Assembly: GCA_026018925.1 (NCBI GenBank)
Contig: JAKSZU010000006.1
Span: forward strand, 196,093,449 to 196,157,448
Length of the DNA: 64,000 nt
From: Tupaia tana
Taxonomy: Eukaryota > Chordata > Mammalia > Scandentia > Tupaiidae
Direction: 5' to 3'
Under the pieces are notes generated by a model, which ran no database searches, had not been told where the DNA came from, and worked only from the letters and a program-made list of their open reading frames with translations. Positions 31,215 to 42,859 of this stretch are shown here, piece by piece (position 1 is the stretch's first letter; every line of letters begins with the position of its first letter). The position numbers and the translations under genes were made by a program.

Positions 31215-31625
31215 GATTCTTATGTATCTTCCCCCTGTGCACTCACCTCTAGCCACGTTGGCATTCCTTTAGAATTCTGCTATTTCCTGGCTTTTGCTTT
31301 TTACCAGGATTCTTTCTACCAACTGCACTTTTCCCCAGATCTTTACTTGAACCAGCCTTTCTGTCTTTCAAATCCCAAAGGCCTACTCCTCAGATATCCC
31401 AACCTTGATCACCAGATCTAGACTGGATGCCCTGCTCCAGTCATGTGCTGGAAAAACATTTTACTTTTAAAGATCACTACCTGAAATTATCTAATGTATT
31501 TGTTTACATATTTATTGTCTAGTCCTATGAAAGTCTGAGCACAATAATCATCTGTGTTGATTACTGCCCAATCATCAGGGTCTAGAAGCATGCCTGGTAC
31601 ATAGCAAATCCTCAAACCATATTTG
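31215..31625 (+). mobile_element. L2 3' end
   Basis: Coding-derived part (TTGGCATTCCTTTAGAATTCTG), then the 3' end TATTTATTGTCTAGTCC..AAAGTCTGAGCACAATAATCATCTGTG and AAGCATGCCTGGTACATAGCAAATCC, the standard L2 closing order. Confidence 0.68.
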
Positions 31626-31704
31626 TGCAGTTAAATTATGAGGGACTTAAATGTTTTCTTTACAGCATAGGGTTTTTTCTTTAGTACATTCAAATTAAAA
31701 TTAG

Positions 31705-31905
31705 CCCAGTAACATGGTGGCTCCACCTGTTCTGGAATTAGGCTGCTTAGTTTTTCAAACCTCAGTTCTGCAACTTGCAGCTCTTTTTATTACCCTGTAA
31801 ATCAGATAGTACCTATCTCACAGGGTCATTGAAAGGATTGCCTGCAATAATGAATGCAAAGTACTTGGTAAGCTCTCAGTAAATATTAGCTCTACTTACA
31901 CATTT
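31705..31905 (+). mobile_element. MIR element
   Basis: GAATTAGGCTGCTTAGTTTTTCAAACC, TCTGCAACTTGCAGC, TACCTATCTCACAGGGTCATTGAAAGGATTG, AAGTACTTGGTAAGCTCTCAGTAAATATTAGC. Clear MIR order. Confidence 0.75.
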
Positions 31906-32149
31906 CTTTTGTATTCTGAAAGCTTTATTGGTACTTTACAGGTTTTATTATTTACACATTTAAAATGGAATTGATCAGATCTCAGTGGCTAATGTGTGTT
32001 TTTCTTCCTAGTGTCAATTCCTATTTGCTTTATTCTGGGGTTCACTAGTACACATTAGCTTCCTTTTTTTTCTCTCTCTTTGCATTTGTGTTCTGATGGT
32101 GCTCGTTGACTCCGTGAATGTTATATTTATTTTCTGGGCTAACAGTTTT

Positions 32150-32540
32150 TATTGCTTCATTCATGTGTCAGATACGTGAATCTGTATAATGAATGGTGTT
32201 GTGCTAGAAACTAGCGATATGATCCCAAGCTACATGGAAGGATGGGTAAATATTAAACACATTTAAAATTTATATAATGGTGATTTGAGATAAATATTTT
32301 GAAGGTAATACAGAAGGAGCTAGGAAAGCGTATCATAACAGGATTCAATTTAGATTTGGAAGTGGGGAACAGTGAGCGAAGGCATCCTGAAAGACATACT
32401 ATTTGAGCTGAAATTAAAGACTGAGTACAGGTGAGCCAAGCAGAATCTGGAAGGTACAATGTTCTAAGGTTGGGAAATCAAGTGTGCAAAGTTCATGAGA
32501 AGTAAGGAGATCCAAAGTTATAAGGAAAAGGGAAAAGTCC
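32150..32540 (-). mobile_element. L2 3' half, antisense
   Basis: TCATTCATGTGTCAGATACG, CATCCTGAAAGACATACTATTTGAGCTGAAATTAAAGACTGAG and AAGCAGAATCTGGAAGG correspond to the complement of the L2 'ctcagctcaaatgtcac' region and 3' end. Confidence 0.6.
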
Positions 32541-33214
32541 TATGGAGGATACTGAGTGGGCAGTACAAGGTTTTAGATGAGGTCATAAAGGAGCCTAAGG
32601 CCACCCATGAGCGTAGACAAAGTTAGAAATTTGAGATCTTATCTTTCCTACGATTGAAATCCACGAAAATGTTGTGTCGATGTGTATGCAGGTTGTATGT
32701 CCATGTTTAGGAGTTCACTTGGCTACACTGTGAAGATGGATAGGAAAAGACAGATGAGGCTATTTCTTTAGTCTAGGATAGAGGATGGTGGCTCAGAATA
32801 GGGAAGAGGTAAAAAAAAAAAAAGAGAGAGGGTAGTGAGTGAATTCAAGGTACATTCCACTTTCTGTCTTGCAGCATCAGAAGTTAGCATCGCGTACACT
32901 GAGTGTCAAAGGCCTTTCATTAAATGACTATATTACTGAAAAATCACCTAGCTAAAAACACAATCCACAGGTAGCTATTGTAGTTATGGACTCAGGAATA
33001 AGCATGACAACAGTATCTCTCATTAACTCCAGTAAAACAGGTATGAAAAAGAGTCACACTGACTAGCTGACCTCTTTGAAAAAGTTTTATCTTCAGTATA
33101 AAATATGTGCTTTGATTGGCACTTTTTCCTAGACATTCAAACAGCTGTGGCTGAAACCTGTTACTTTCCAATTTATACATAAATACATTGCCACAACGCT
33201 TATATAAATTTAAT
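32541..33214. other. Unassigned sequence
   Basis: 32580-32830 continues in the style of an antisense L2 but is too diverged to call. A short A tract lies at about 32811-32823. Confidence 0.4.
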
Positions 33215-33370
33215 GTGTTTTCTGCAGCTCTACAGAATAGGATGACAGCTCATTTCAACAAACATATTCAACATTGCCTATATGCCAGCCACCGTGATAT
33301 GCAGAGATCAAAAGACATGTCCCTCCCGAGGAGCACAGTCAGTGCACCTTCATCCTGGTACTCGCAATAG
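33215..33370 (-). mobile_element. L2 3' end, antisense
   Basis: CAACAAACATATTCAACATTGCCTATATGCCAGCCACCGTG is the complement of the L2 end ('..gcacatagtaggtgctcaataaatatttgttg'). Confidence 0.5.
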
Positions 33371-34180
33371 CGTATTGTCTTAAACAGACTTTAAAGGACA
33401 GTTACACCGGTGACTAACTATTGCTAGAATGCCATGTTGATGCAATTGTGCTAAAAATAAAATCACTGTATTTGCTGAATATTTCCAACAGCTACATGAA
33501 CAAAATATAGATAAGCAGGTACTTAGATAAATGCCATGAATTCTACAGGTGCAGCTGCCATGTCCACTTCATTTAATGCAGTATTGTCAAAATGTAGCTC
33601 ATCATCTAGGAATGGTATATATCAGATAAATTAATGAATGACCAAACTAGTGAATTCTTGAATTTTGCTATGAGGTAGACTTTAAAGGTTCCTGTCAGGA
33701 TACCAACATGATGAGAATCAGATTTTTCATAAGAACGAAATAATTAGTTGGAAAATTGGTTAGAATTTCCTTTCACCTATTTTTCCCCCCAGATAAAATT
33801 GCCTTTCCATTTTTTTTTTTTTTAGTCTAAAGATCTAGGGGGAAGTGATAAAATATATAACCTTTTTCTTTCTTTTTTTTTTTTTTCTTGAGTAAAATGC
33901 TCTGTTCACTGATTTTTCTGAAATCCTCCTCTTTGTAGGATTTAACTCACCTTGTCTAGGATAAAAACAAGTCAGATCCTAGGTTTCTACAAAACTTCCT
34001 CTCTCCAAGATCTGGAAATCAATTCAGTCCAGTTCCATTTAATCTGCATTGAGTTCTTGTAAGTAATTAGGAAAGAAGAACAAAATGGACCTTTATTTGG
34101 ATATTTCTCAAAATATTTGGGGAGAAAGAGAAGTAAACTAATGACATAATGTAGCATGCTACATGATATGAAAGAGTTTC
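33371..34180. other. Unassigned sequence
   Basis: Two short T tracts (about 33810 and 33875) but no SINE next to them. No exon recognised. Confidence 0.4.
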
Positions 34181-34181
34181 A

Positions 34182-34448
34182 GGGCCAGCCCGGTGGCATA
34201 TTGGTTAAGGTGGCCAGATCCCACAAGGCCGCATAGGCAGTTCAAGTCTCGGACCTGGTAGTTTGGAAAATACAGTGGGCACATGTATGTGTATGCCAAA
34301 AATGAAGGAGAAGGAATTGCAGCATGACCATAACCAGGAAGGTGTGTGTGGGGGGGGAGATGTTCTCACTTTCCCTCTCTCATTCTCTCTTTGTATCTCT
34401 CTGGTGAATGCACCATACCCTATAGAAACAAACAAACAAAAAAAAGAG
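34182..34448 (+). mobile_element. SINE-A2 copy
   Basis: GGGCCAGCCCGGTGGCATATTGG head, GCCAGATCCCACAAGGCCGC, CAGTTCAAGTCTCGGACC B-box. The GAGGAGAATGG block is deleted. G8 run in the core, ACCCTATAGAAACAAAC end. Flanks AAAGAGTTTCAG / AAAGAGCTTCAT. Confidence 0.85.
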
Positions 34449-34484
34449 CTTCATAAGAGCCCTGGAGAAGTATGTCTGAGTCTT

Positions 34485-34850
34485 GTTACAGAAATTGGGG
34501 TTTCTATAGCAAAATATCAAGGACTGGGTAGCTTAAACAAAATACATCCATGTTCTTGGAGCTCTGGATTCTAGACATTCCAAGATTAAGGTTCTTCTGG
34601 GTTTGTTTTCTGGTACGGACTCTCTTCACCGCTGGCAGACAGCTGTGTTCTCTCTAAATCCTCATATGACAGAGTGAGCAAGGCCTGGTCTCTTCCTTTT
34701 CTGATAAGGACACCTATCTGACCAGTTCAGGGTCCCAACCCTCAGACATCATTTATCCTTTATTATTTCCTTAAGGCCCTATCTCCAAATGCAGTCATGT
34801 TAGAGGTGAAGGGTTCAATATGTGAATTTTGAGGCAAAGAATTTGCTTCA
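34485..34850 (-). mobile_element. MaLR-type LTR, antisense
   Basis: CAAGGACTGGGTAGCTTAAACAAAATAC, TTCTTCTGGGTTTG, TAAGGACACC, CCTTAAGGCCCTATCTCCAAATGCAGTCATG, TCAATATGTGAATTTTGAGG. Block order fits a MaLR LTR read from the opposite strand. No internal region. Confidence 0.65.
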
Positions 34851-35046
34851 CAGCAAGACATTAAAAGCGTAGGGAGGCTGAGACATTTTGGAGAAATAGC
34901 AACCTGAAAACTATCTTATCCGTTCAGGAGATGGTTGTGCCTTCCCAGGTAGAGGAAGAGTATGGGCACATATAGAGACAAAGAAAATGAAGGTTGAGTA
35001 TTGGGATCATATAAAATGTGAAGAGAAGAGTCAGGCTGCTGTCAGG

Positions 35047-35170
35047 GCCTGGAGATAGAGGAAAAGGAATTGTCACATGACCATTTCCCATGGGGTATGA
35101 TTTCTCCTTTCCCTCTCTTTCTCTCTTGGGAGAGCACATGTCCTCTAGCAAAAAAATAAATTAATTAAAT
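35047..35170 (+). mobile_element. 5'-truncated SINE-A copy
   Basis: Begins at GGAGATAGAGGAAAAGGAATTG (body) and continues through CCCATGGGGTATGAT core, CT block, TCCTCTAGCAAAAAAATAAATT tail. No head or B-box. Confidence 0.72.
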
Positions 35171-35202
35171 TAAAAAATAAAATAAAATATGAATTATATA
35201 TT

Positions 35203-35285
35203 GCAGCTGGGTAGTAGCACAGTAGTAAAGTTAAGCTGTCCCACATGGGAAGGTTCTGGGTTTGCATCCAAATAAGGCAAGAGAA
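35203..35285 (+). mobile_element. Possible tRNA-like SINE head fragment
   Basis: GGGTAGTAGCACAGTAGTAAAG and GGTTCTGGGTTTGCATCC look like A- and B-boxes at tRNA-like spacing. No recognisable body follows. Could be SINE-B or another family. Confidence 0.35.
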
Positions 35286-35319
35286 AGGGATATTAAAGGT
35301 GTAGATAGGATATAGGCCC

Positions 35320-36110
35320 CACAATAGAGACACAGTAAGCTTTACCGAAGATGGAGTGGCAATGGCTAAGTTGTAACAAAGAACTGGCTACATTAGGGCT
35401 CAAAACAACTCTAGCTAAGGGCAATAGTTTCTATTTGCTGACTAAAATAGATACACATTCTAACAAAAGTGCATACAGATATGATCTGCTGACCCACAGA
35501 GTAAGGAGAGACACATCACCTTGATTATGATGTAACTATTTTTTTTTTTGGAGAGGTTTTCGCTATAGGGCCCGTGCGCTCACCAGACAGACAGAGAGAG
35601 ATATAGAGACAGAAAGCAAGAAATCACCCTCCAGGGGGGATGGCCACACCACAATCCCTTCTCCTCCATTCTCCTCTCGGGATCTTGGGCACGCACGCAC
35701 ACGCGCCTGGCGTGAGTTTTAAGCCACCGGGTCCGGGACACGAACCGCGGTCGACTACGTGGGAGTCCAGTGACATAGCCATTACGCTAACTGCTGGTTC
35801 CCATGATGTAACTATTTTCTGAAGCCCACTTCCTTATCAGAGAGCCAGCCCATTGCTCTGACTCTTAAAAATCCCTCACTTTTGGCAATTCACTTTTGGG
35901 ATCCTTCCCTCTTGGGAGCTTTTTCTCTCTCTTGGCTTTATTAAACCTTCCTTTATCCATGCTTTTCATTCTTCCTGATCATGAAACACCAACTCCACCA
36001 ACCTAGAAATCTTGCAACACAAAGATGTCCCTGAGACCCTGGGCACACATGTGTCCATGGTCTGGAGCTTACTATACTGTTAGTAGACTGCAACATTAAA
36101 ACCCTATTGT
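35320..36110 (+). mobile_element. Probable ERV LTR, split by a SINE
   Basis: U3-like GGGCTCAAAACAACTCTAGC and GATCTGCTGACCCACAGAG; after the SINE, GAGAGCCAGCCCATTGC, CTTAAAAATCCCTCAC, TTTGGGATCCTTCCCTCTTGGGAGC and TTGGCTTTATTAAACC. This is the order expected of a gammaretrovirus-like LTR (short TATA-like motif, R, weak polyadenylation signal). Right boundary unclear. Confidence 0.5.
35542..35802 (-). mobile_element. SINE-A copy, young, inside LTR
   Basis: Minus-strand head GGGAACCAGCAGTTAGCGTAATGG, GCGGTTCGTGTCCCGGACCC B-box, core CCCCCCTGGAGGG, GCCCTATAGCGAAAACCTCTCC end. Perfect duplication ATGATGTAACTATTT (35527-35541 and 35803-35817). Confidence 0.95.
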
Positions 36111-36382
36111 GGTGGGAACCAGCAGTTAGCGTAATGGTTATGTCGCTGGACTCCCACGTAGTCGACTGAGGTTTGCGTCCCGGACCCGGTGGCTTAAAAC
36201 TCACGCCGGGCGCGTGTGCGTGCGTGCCCAAGATCCTGAGAGGAGGATGGAGGAGAAGGGATTGCGGTGTGGCCATCCCCCCGGGGGGTGATTTCTCGCT
36301 TTCTGTCTCTATGTCTCTCTCTGTCTGTCTGGCGAGCGCATGCGCCCTATAGCGAAAACCTCTTAAAGAAAAAAAAAAAAAA
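36111..36382 (+). mobile_element. SINE-A copy, young
   Basis: GGGAACCAGCAGTTAGCGTAATGG, GAGGTTTGCGTCCCGGACCC, core CCCCCCGGGGGG (a perfect 12-nt palindrome), GCGCCCTATAGCGAAAACCTC. Duplication AAACCCTATTGT at 36099-36110 and 36383-36394. Four bases (GGTG) separate the left duplication from the head. Confidence 0.95.
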
Positions 36383-36394
36383 AAACCCTATTGT

Positions 36395-37464
36395 AGGTAC
36401 TGGTTTCTGTTTTTCTATCTCTGTGGAGAAATGAATCAATAAACTTAAATTTACACATTCTACTTTTGTCTTTTAATGGCTGGTCTAAATATCTACACTT
36501 AAAATTATTAACTCTATTTATTTCTGAAATTGATTAATATCTATGTTTTTCCCCAATATATATCTTAATATATTGCCACACCAGTTTGAATTTTCCCTTG
36601 GTATTTCACTGATAATATCCAGAATCTTAATTAGCATTCAACTTTCCCAACTTACCCTCATATAGCATCCCCTGGAAAGATTGACTATAGAGAATTTCCT
36701 TCGAAAATGTTTTGATTTAGGTCTTTGGCAAAATCGAAAATGTCATAGAGTTTCTATAAAATCCTAATGGAACATAGAAAAGAAAGCTTCTAATTAACCA
36801 TGGATAGGTACAGAGATTCTAAGAGGTGACTTATCTAAGGATGCGGTACATCAATGTCATGGTGAACTAAAATCTCAGCAAACCTCCTATTACTAAGGTC
36901 TGCCCTTAGCTACCCCACAGTGTCTACACAAGGACTTTGCTGCCATTGTAAACAAACAAAGCAAAGCAAACACACAAATAAATAAACAACAAAAATAAAT
37001 AAAAATGAACTGGTCTATCCCTGCCTAAGGCTACAAGTAGCTTGCTAAACCTGTTTGGCACAGACCAGTTTTGAACTCTTTGAAGCCCAGTTTTGGGATA
37101 AGCCGGTGCCTACATATTCAGATGTGGGCTTGCACGCATGCCAAGGGTGAGCACCTGGACTTTGGAAACCCTGACATCTGCTCATATGCATATTCCAGAT
37201 GAGAAGGTGACACCATGAGCATTTTCTCACCCATTTTGCTACTATCTGCTTTTTGACTATTTCCTGTCTAGGACCACTGCATAAATTAGTTCTGTGAGCA
37301 GAGTTAGAAGACGTAGCTCTTATATAATATCCAATCTATATGGGCTCTATAATGACGGAGGGAGGTCTATTTCACCTATGTTATTTCTTACTCTGAGTCT
37401 GTAGGAAAAGGTTTTACAAATAAAATGCATCAATTATTTTGGTAACACGTTTGCATTTGGAGTT
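36395..37464. other. Unassigned sequence
   Basis: No recognised repeat; short A/C-rich run (CAAACAAAG.., AATAAATAAAC) at 36950-37000 may be the tail of an unrecognised retroposon. Confidence 0.4.
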
Positions 37465-37650
37465 ACTATTTTCTGGATGCTGGGGTATGTAAGTGCCCAC
37501 ACACGAGTTCTGCTTCATGGAGTGCATAGTTTTATGGGACAGTGAGGTCGTAATCAAGTCATTACAAATATGATGGAAAAAGTGTTGCTGTGATTAGGAC
37601 TATTGAAACGCTACTGAAAGGGAAGGCTAGGGTGCTGCGGACGGCATCGA
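37465..37650 (-). mobile_element. L2 3' end, antisense
   Basis: TCTGGATGCTGGGGTATGTAAG, GAGTGCATAGTTTTATGGGACAGTGAGG and GATGGAAAAAGTGTTGCTG follow the antisense L2 order. Confidence 0.5.
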
Positions 37651-38084
37651 AGGGAATATTTAAACTGTGACTTCTTCTGAAGAACCACTGTGGGAAATTG
37701 AGATTTCACATTAAAGTCCATAGGACTAGCATGGCTTCCCTCATGTTTTGAGAGGCTGTATTGTGAATGGCTGCGCTTCTCATACCACAGCACCCACAGG
37801 GGACTCTAGAAGCCACAGGATAAACACAATGCATATTTCTGGGGCTTCAGTTTCACTGGAAGATTTGGGAAAGCAAACATATTTCATATTAAAACAAATA
37901 TAGATATATTATGGGGTAGAGTGTATGCATGTTAAAGATAAAAGATGAAACTTCAAAGAAATTTCACACTAGCTGTGATTCCCTTTGAACTACACCCCCG
38001 ACTCCCTAGGGGTGGATATTCACTCTTCTCTGCCGTTAGGGGTACTTTATTATTTTTTTTTTAAATTAATGTTTAGCAAGCAGT
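37651..38084. other. Unassigned sequence
   Basis: Nothing recognised. Confidence 0.4.
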
Positions 38085-38310
38085 AGAAAGAGCATGAAGT
38101 CAAACAGATATAGATTTGGGTCCTGGAGCTAGGAAGAATAACTGGGTAGCCTTTGCAAAACTAGGTAACCCTGGTGACTCAGTTTCCTCAGATCACAGAG
38201 ACACTGCCTACCACTCAACATCACCATGAAGATTTAATTCGACAGCAAACAGAAATGTTTCAGGGCAGTGTGTGCTGCAGAGTAGGTACTCAACAAATAC
38301 TAGTTGCCTC
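38085..38310 (+). mobile_element. MIR element
   Basis: GCAGTAGAAAGAGCATGAAGTCAAACAG, TTTGGGTCCTGGAGC, GTAGCCTTTGCAAAAC, GGTGACTCAGTTTCCTCAGATC, CAGAGTAGGTACTCAACAAATACTAG. Head to 3' end present. Confidence 0.8.
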
Positions 38311-38716
38311 TCCCCAAAACCGGTGACATAAATAGCTGTCTAGCAATCTTACTGCTTAAACTCAGCACAGCTAGAACTACAGAAGGAACTACCCAAAGGA
38401 AACAGGTTTTAGAAAACCCATGTTAGGTTCCCATCTGTTTAGCCATTAGCATAATAGCTACTGTAATAACAGCTAACAAATGTGAGTGTATGTGTGATGA
38501 ATCGGAAATGCTTGTAAACTGTAATTTAAAGAAACAAAACAAACAAACCGACCCATTTTCCATATGTTGATATATTTTTATTCTGTGTTGCTACTTTTAG
38601 TCATCTCATATTATGAGAGAAAAAAAAAAAACAGGACTGCATCCTCTTTTTAACAGAATAAAGGATTAAAGAGTACAGATTCCTAGTAAACTCTAAAGTG
38701 GTATAAAGTTATAAAG
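38311..38716. other. Unassigned sequence
   Basis: Nothing recognised. Confidence 0.4.
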
Positions 38717-38729
38717 TGTTATTATGACT

Positions 38730-38973
38730 CTGGAGGCCAGCTAGTGGCATGGTGGTTAAGGCACTGGATTCCCACTTAGCTGATGGTGTGGTTCAAATTC
38801 TGAATGTGGCGGCTTAAAATCACTCTGGGTGTGTGTGCATGTATGCCTAAATCAAGAGGAGAAGGGATTGAGGGAGGTTCCCCTCTCAGGGGTAGATTCT
38901 CACTTTCCCTCTGTCTGGCTCTCTCCTTTTCTCTCTCTCTCTCCAGTGAATGTACATACACTACGGCACAAAA

Positions 38974-39018
<45 letters not shown>

Positions 39019-39020
39019 AC
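38730..39020 (+). mobile_element. SINE-A copy, intermediate, with about 40-nt A tail
   Basis: GGAGGCCAGCTAGTGGCATGGTGG head, GTGGTTCAAATTCTGAATG B-box region, AAGAGGAGAAGGG body (inner GAATGGAG lost), core CCCCTCTCAGGGG, ACACTACGGCACAAAAC end. Tail A38-40 to 39015. Duplication TGTTATTATGACT (38717-38729 and 39021-39033). Confidence 0.92.
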
Positions 39021-39069
39021 TGTTATTATGACTATAAAGACACACTAATCAAGAGCATTATCATTCTCG

Positions 39070-39329
39070 GGACCAGCGGTTAGCGCAATGGCTATGTAGC
39101 CGGACTCCCATGTAGTTGATCATGGTTCGCGTTCCTGACCCAGTGGCTTAAAACACATCAGGCACTTGTGTGTGCATGCCCAAGATCCCGAGAGGAGAAT
39201 GGAGGAGAAGGGATTGCGGTGTGGCCATCCCCCCGGGGGGTGATTTCTCACTTTCTGTCTCTCTGTCTCTCTCTGTCTGTCTGGCGAATGCACATGCCCT
39301 ATAGCAAAAGCCTCTCCAAAAAAAAAAAG
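39070..39329 (+). mobile_element. SINE-A copy, young
   Basis: GGGACCAGCGGTTAGCGCAATGG, ATGGTTCGCGTTCCTGACCC, core CCCCCCGGGGGG, GCCCTATAGCAAAAGCCTCTCC, A11 tail. Duplication AAGAGCATTAT on both sides. Confidence 0.93.
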
Positions 39330-39498
39330 AGCATTATTCTCAGAACCTGGTATTCTTGTATCTGGGCAAATGGCACAATCATTTCTAAAAAACTTAATTT
39401 CAACTGAATTTTGCTCTCTCTTTCAATGTCCTAAGCCTCAGTAAATAAGGCAAACTGAAAAATTTAGCTAAATTAACTTATATCTTAATACTTTTCAT

Positions 39499-39500
39499 AC

Positions 39501-39557
<57 letters not shown>

Positions 39558-39594
39558 TATAATCCTATCATATATATATATATATGATAGGATT
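39499..39594. repeat. (GT)n/(AT)n microsatellite ending in a perfect palindrome
   Basis: GTGTGTGTAT then (AT)n to 39546, ACACACATATATAT, then 39561-39594, a perfect 34-bp inverted repeat whose arms begin AATCCTATCATATATAT. The Ile-Tyr repeat frame is a by-product. Confidence 0.95.
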
Positions 39595-39599
39595 CATTT

Positions 39600-40856
39600 T
39601 AATTTTCAAAATGTTTTCTATCTACAATGGAAATTTCATTTTGCAACATGTATTGCACTAGCCCAATTAAAAAGTTTCTACTTGTTTCACCTAAGGAGGC
39701 CAAGACAAAAGAAATGTGTCAGGGGTGTGTTTATTCTCAAACCTTTATTCCTTCAAATATATTATTTGTAATTACAATGCTACGCTATGAACCTCAGTTG
39801 TTGGTTAAAGGTTTATTTATCAAAATTGGCAATGAAGCAAATCGACATCAGGAACATGGAGGGCACAAGCCTGCTACCTCAGAGAAGGTCAAGGTCAGTC
39901 CACCAGGCATAAATGCAGGCAGGACTCCACGCGAGTCTGAGAAAGGCCGGAGATGCCGTTCTCGGTGACGAGAGGAGCACGCGTGTGTGTCCTTGACTGC
40001 CTGCCAAGGTCTAAACGCCTTGATGGGAGGCTTCAGTTCCTAACCAAGATGAGAGTGATAGAATGATGGACTCCAGTGTTTGAAAAAGAAGGAATTCTAC
40101 TTGCCTTAAGGCAAGATAATAAATGCCTTTTCACTGTTATAAATGGAGGGGCATCTGGCTTTTCTTTAAGGTGTCTCATATAGGCAATTCCACATTATTG
40201 CTTGTGTGCAGGACTAAATTGCTCTCACCAATAGCAAGGTGTGAGGCAGAAGTCATTGCTGGCTTTTCACATGCAATCATACCACCCGCATTAACTTCTG
40301 ACCCTCACTTAGACAATGTCAACAGAAGTTAGTGCCAGTATCTCCCTCACTTGTGTAACATATAGCCAGCCCTTTTCTTGTGTCTGGACCTTGCGGAAAA
40401 GTGGCCTCTCACCACGTGTCCCAGCAACTTCTCTGCTGATCCCACAGTATGGAGATCTGGCTCCTCTCCTGCTTGGAAAGTTCACTGCTGAAGCCTCAGG
40501 CCCTTAGGATACAGCAGAGCTTCTTTTGTTGAGAGTAAAGAGAAGCACGGCACCTCAAATTTCTGCAGCTGTTTTTCTGTTATTTGTTTTTTTCATGGCT
40601 ATGTGAAATTTCTTTAGCAGGAGTTTTGGGATTTCTAACAGTTTTAGAATCCATTTGACAACTTTTAAGAGTCTAAAATAAGACTAGATTTTTTTCCCCC
40701 ATCTCTAAGACTTATCCCAAGGTCCTGGCATACAATGGGAACTTAATACATGTCTTCAGTAATGCTAAAATTTTTGGTGAATGTTCCTTTCTTCTGTGAA
40801 TAAAATTCTGTAAGGGACCTCTAAGTTATTCTTCTACCTCTGTGCATGTCTTATGG
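39600..40856. other. Unassigned sequence with a CpG-bearing segment
   Basis: 39840-40010 carries about eight CpGs (e.g. CCACGCGAGTCTGAG, GCCGTTCTCGGTGACGAG) in an otherwise CpG-poor area, and overlaps the end of the 113-residue frame at 39627-39968. No polypyrimidine tract or clear acceptor precedes it. A short MIR/L2-like end may lie at 40715-40770. No gene called. Confidence 0.4.
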
Positions 40857-42859
40857 TTAAATTGGAGAAAAGATATGCATGTTCTCATTCTGAAACCTGA
40901 ATACTAAATCCACATTTGTCAGGGAGAATAAAAATAAAATTAAATTAGGGTTCTTTGGTTGTAAGCAACAGAAGGTAGCACAGCAGGTAGTTAGCTGGAG
41001 CATCAGGGAGCTAGCACAGTAGTTACCACACACATGTACAGCCCGAGACTGACCCCTAGTCAGACAGTAAGCCAGCTGCTGAGGCAACCAGTGTCTGCAG
41101 AGAGGAAGGCTTAGTTGAGGAAGGTATCGACCAAAGGAGCAGTAGTGTTCAAGACTCATAAAGTTCCATCTCCATGACTGAAAAGCAATAGGGCTTTGTA
41201 GGCGGGTTGGAATGTGACAAGGTGAATTTCTTGGGGTAGAAACCCAGGAGCTTTTTCCAGAAAGGTTTCTGTGATGTCATTGTGCTATTTTCCTGGTACC
41301 AGGCAGTATGAGGGAGGGTCTCCTGTGAGATATTATTGTCAGGTTTGTTCTGAGTCAAGAATTCAAGACAAAGACCTTTTGGGACACTTGGTTTCCTCGG
41401 TCTTTAACTGCATGCTACTCAGGACTGTGTCTTGCAGAGGTTGAAACACTTAAGGCTCTCACAATGGGGTCACTCAGTAACCAAGAGCATACTGCGCAGA
41501 AAATATCAGTTAGTCAGGAAAGAAAGAGAGGGCAAGCTTATTTTGTAGTTTTAAGTAAATCATCTAGGATGCTAAAGCATATCTTTCTTTTACTTGGTAA
41601 ATATTATATTTAAGACTAAAAAATGAAACTTAATTTTACTTCTTAGGAGCCAGAATAACAACCAAAGAGAAAACTGAAGACATAGAGAGACGTAATTCAC
41701 TGGGATAGAAGGTGTCTGGATATACCATCTTATCAAGGGATTTTTTTTTCCCCAAAAGAATTAAGGGTGCCCTCAGGAAACAAGAATAGATGCTCTATTA
41801 GGCTTATACGTTTTGCTTCTCTTTAGAGGGTACGATAACCCTGACAGATTTTTATAAGTTTATTTGCACCTCAGCCATTCCACAAAACTGGTAGTGAATA
41901 GTTATTGGTATCCCTAATTACTGTCTTTCACCATAACTGAGATCTTTGACCTCTGCGGTAGGCCATGTTGTCCCTCTTTAGTGAAGTCCCTATTATTATG
42001 AGCAGATTGATATTTCTCAGTAAAAATTATTGTAAAAAGAACTAGGAGTCTTTGCTTTATGACAACCGTAAGAATTGATCTAGGACAATTGCAGATAATA
42101 GAGATAGTGTGGGAGGAGGGGGGAAACAGGGAAGGGTGAGAGGAAGGGAATCAAGGAGAAAAAAGAAGCAAAACATTTAAGGAACACAAAAATGGAAAAT
42201 TACCTGTGGATGATAACATGTATGATAATACGGTTAACATTTTATCTTTAATACAAAGCGTTTTCATGGTGGGAGCATTCATTTTATAAGCTGTAATGAT
42301 ATACAGTGGTTGAATGCATAAAATATAAATAGATTTTTTAAAATAAAATCATTCTAGTCAAAAAATAAAATAAAACTCAAAGATGTTGATCAGAAACATT
42401 CATTAGACTGGTGAATGCAATGGATACCTACCTATGATATTAATTCATAGATCCGATATGAAGTCCCACAGAGACAGTTGAAGTGAATAGATGGTAACGG
42501 ATGTAAATCCCAAAGCAGTGGTGACATATTTTCTGTCCCTACTGCAGTTCTCTGTTCTTGTAGTGATGACTCATTTCTCGAATACCTCTGGTCTCCTGGC
42601 TTTGAGATTCTCCAGAAGTGATTGACACATACCTACAGTTTCAATTACACTTGCTGTGTGTCCCAGATGAAAGCTGCTCCTTTTCACTTACATTTTCTAC
42701 TCATTTATTTTCTCATTTAGGGCTGGGCTCTCGAGAACAGCATAACTGAAATCTTAACCCAGTTAATTTGCAGTTCTTGCATTGTTCTCATTCCACATTA
42801 GCAATAATAAATCTTCAAGTCTTTGTCCTGAAACAGTATAGTCTTTTGTTTTAAGTATT
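40857..42859. other. Unassigned sequence
   Basis: About 2 kb. TTCTTTGGTTGTAAGCAACAG at 40950 resembles the start of an ancient DNA element, not secure. 42100-42150 is purine-rich (GGGAGGAGGGGGG). No exon. Confidence 0.35.

Noticed and set aside
35320..36110. Intact endogenous retrovirus
   Set aside because: Only LTR-like sequence is seen; no gag, pro, pol or env remains are recognisable next to it.
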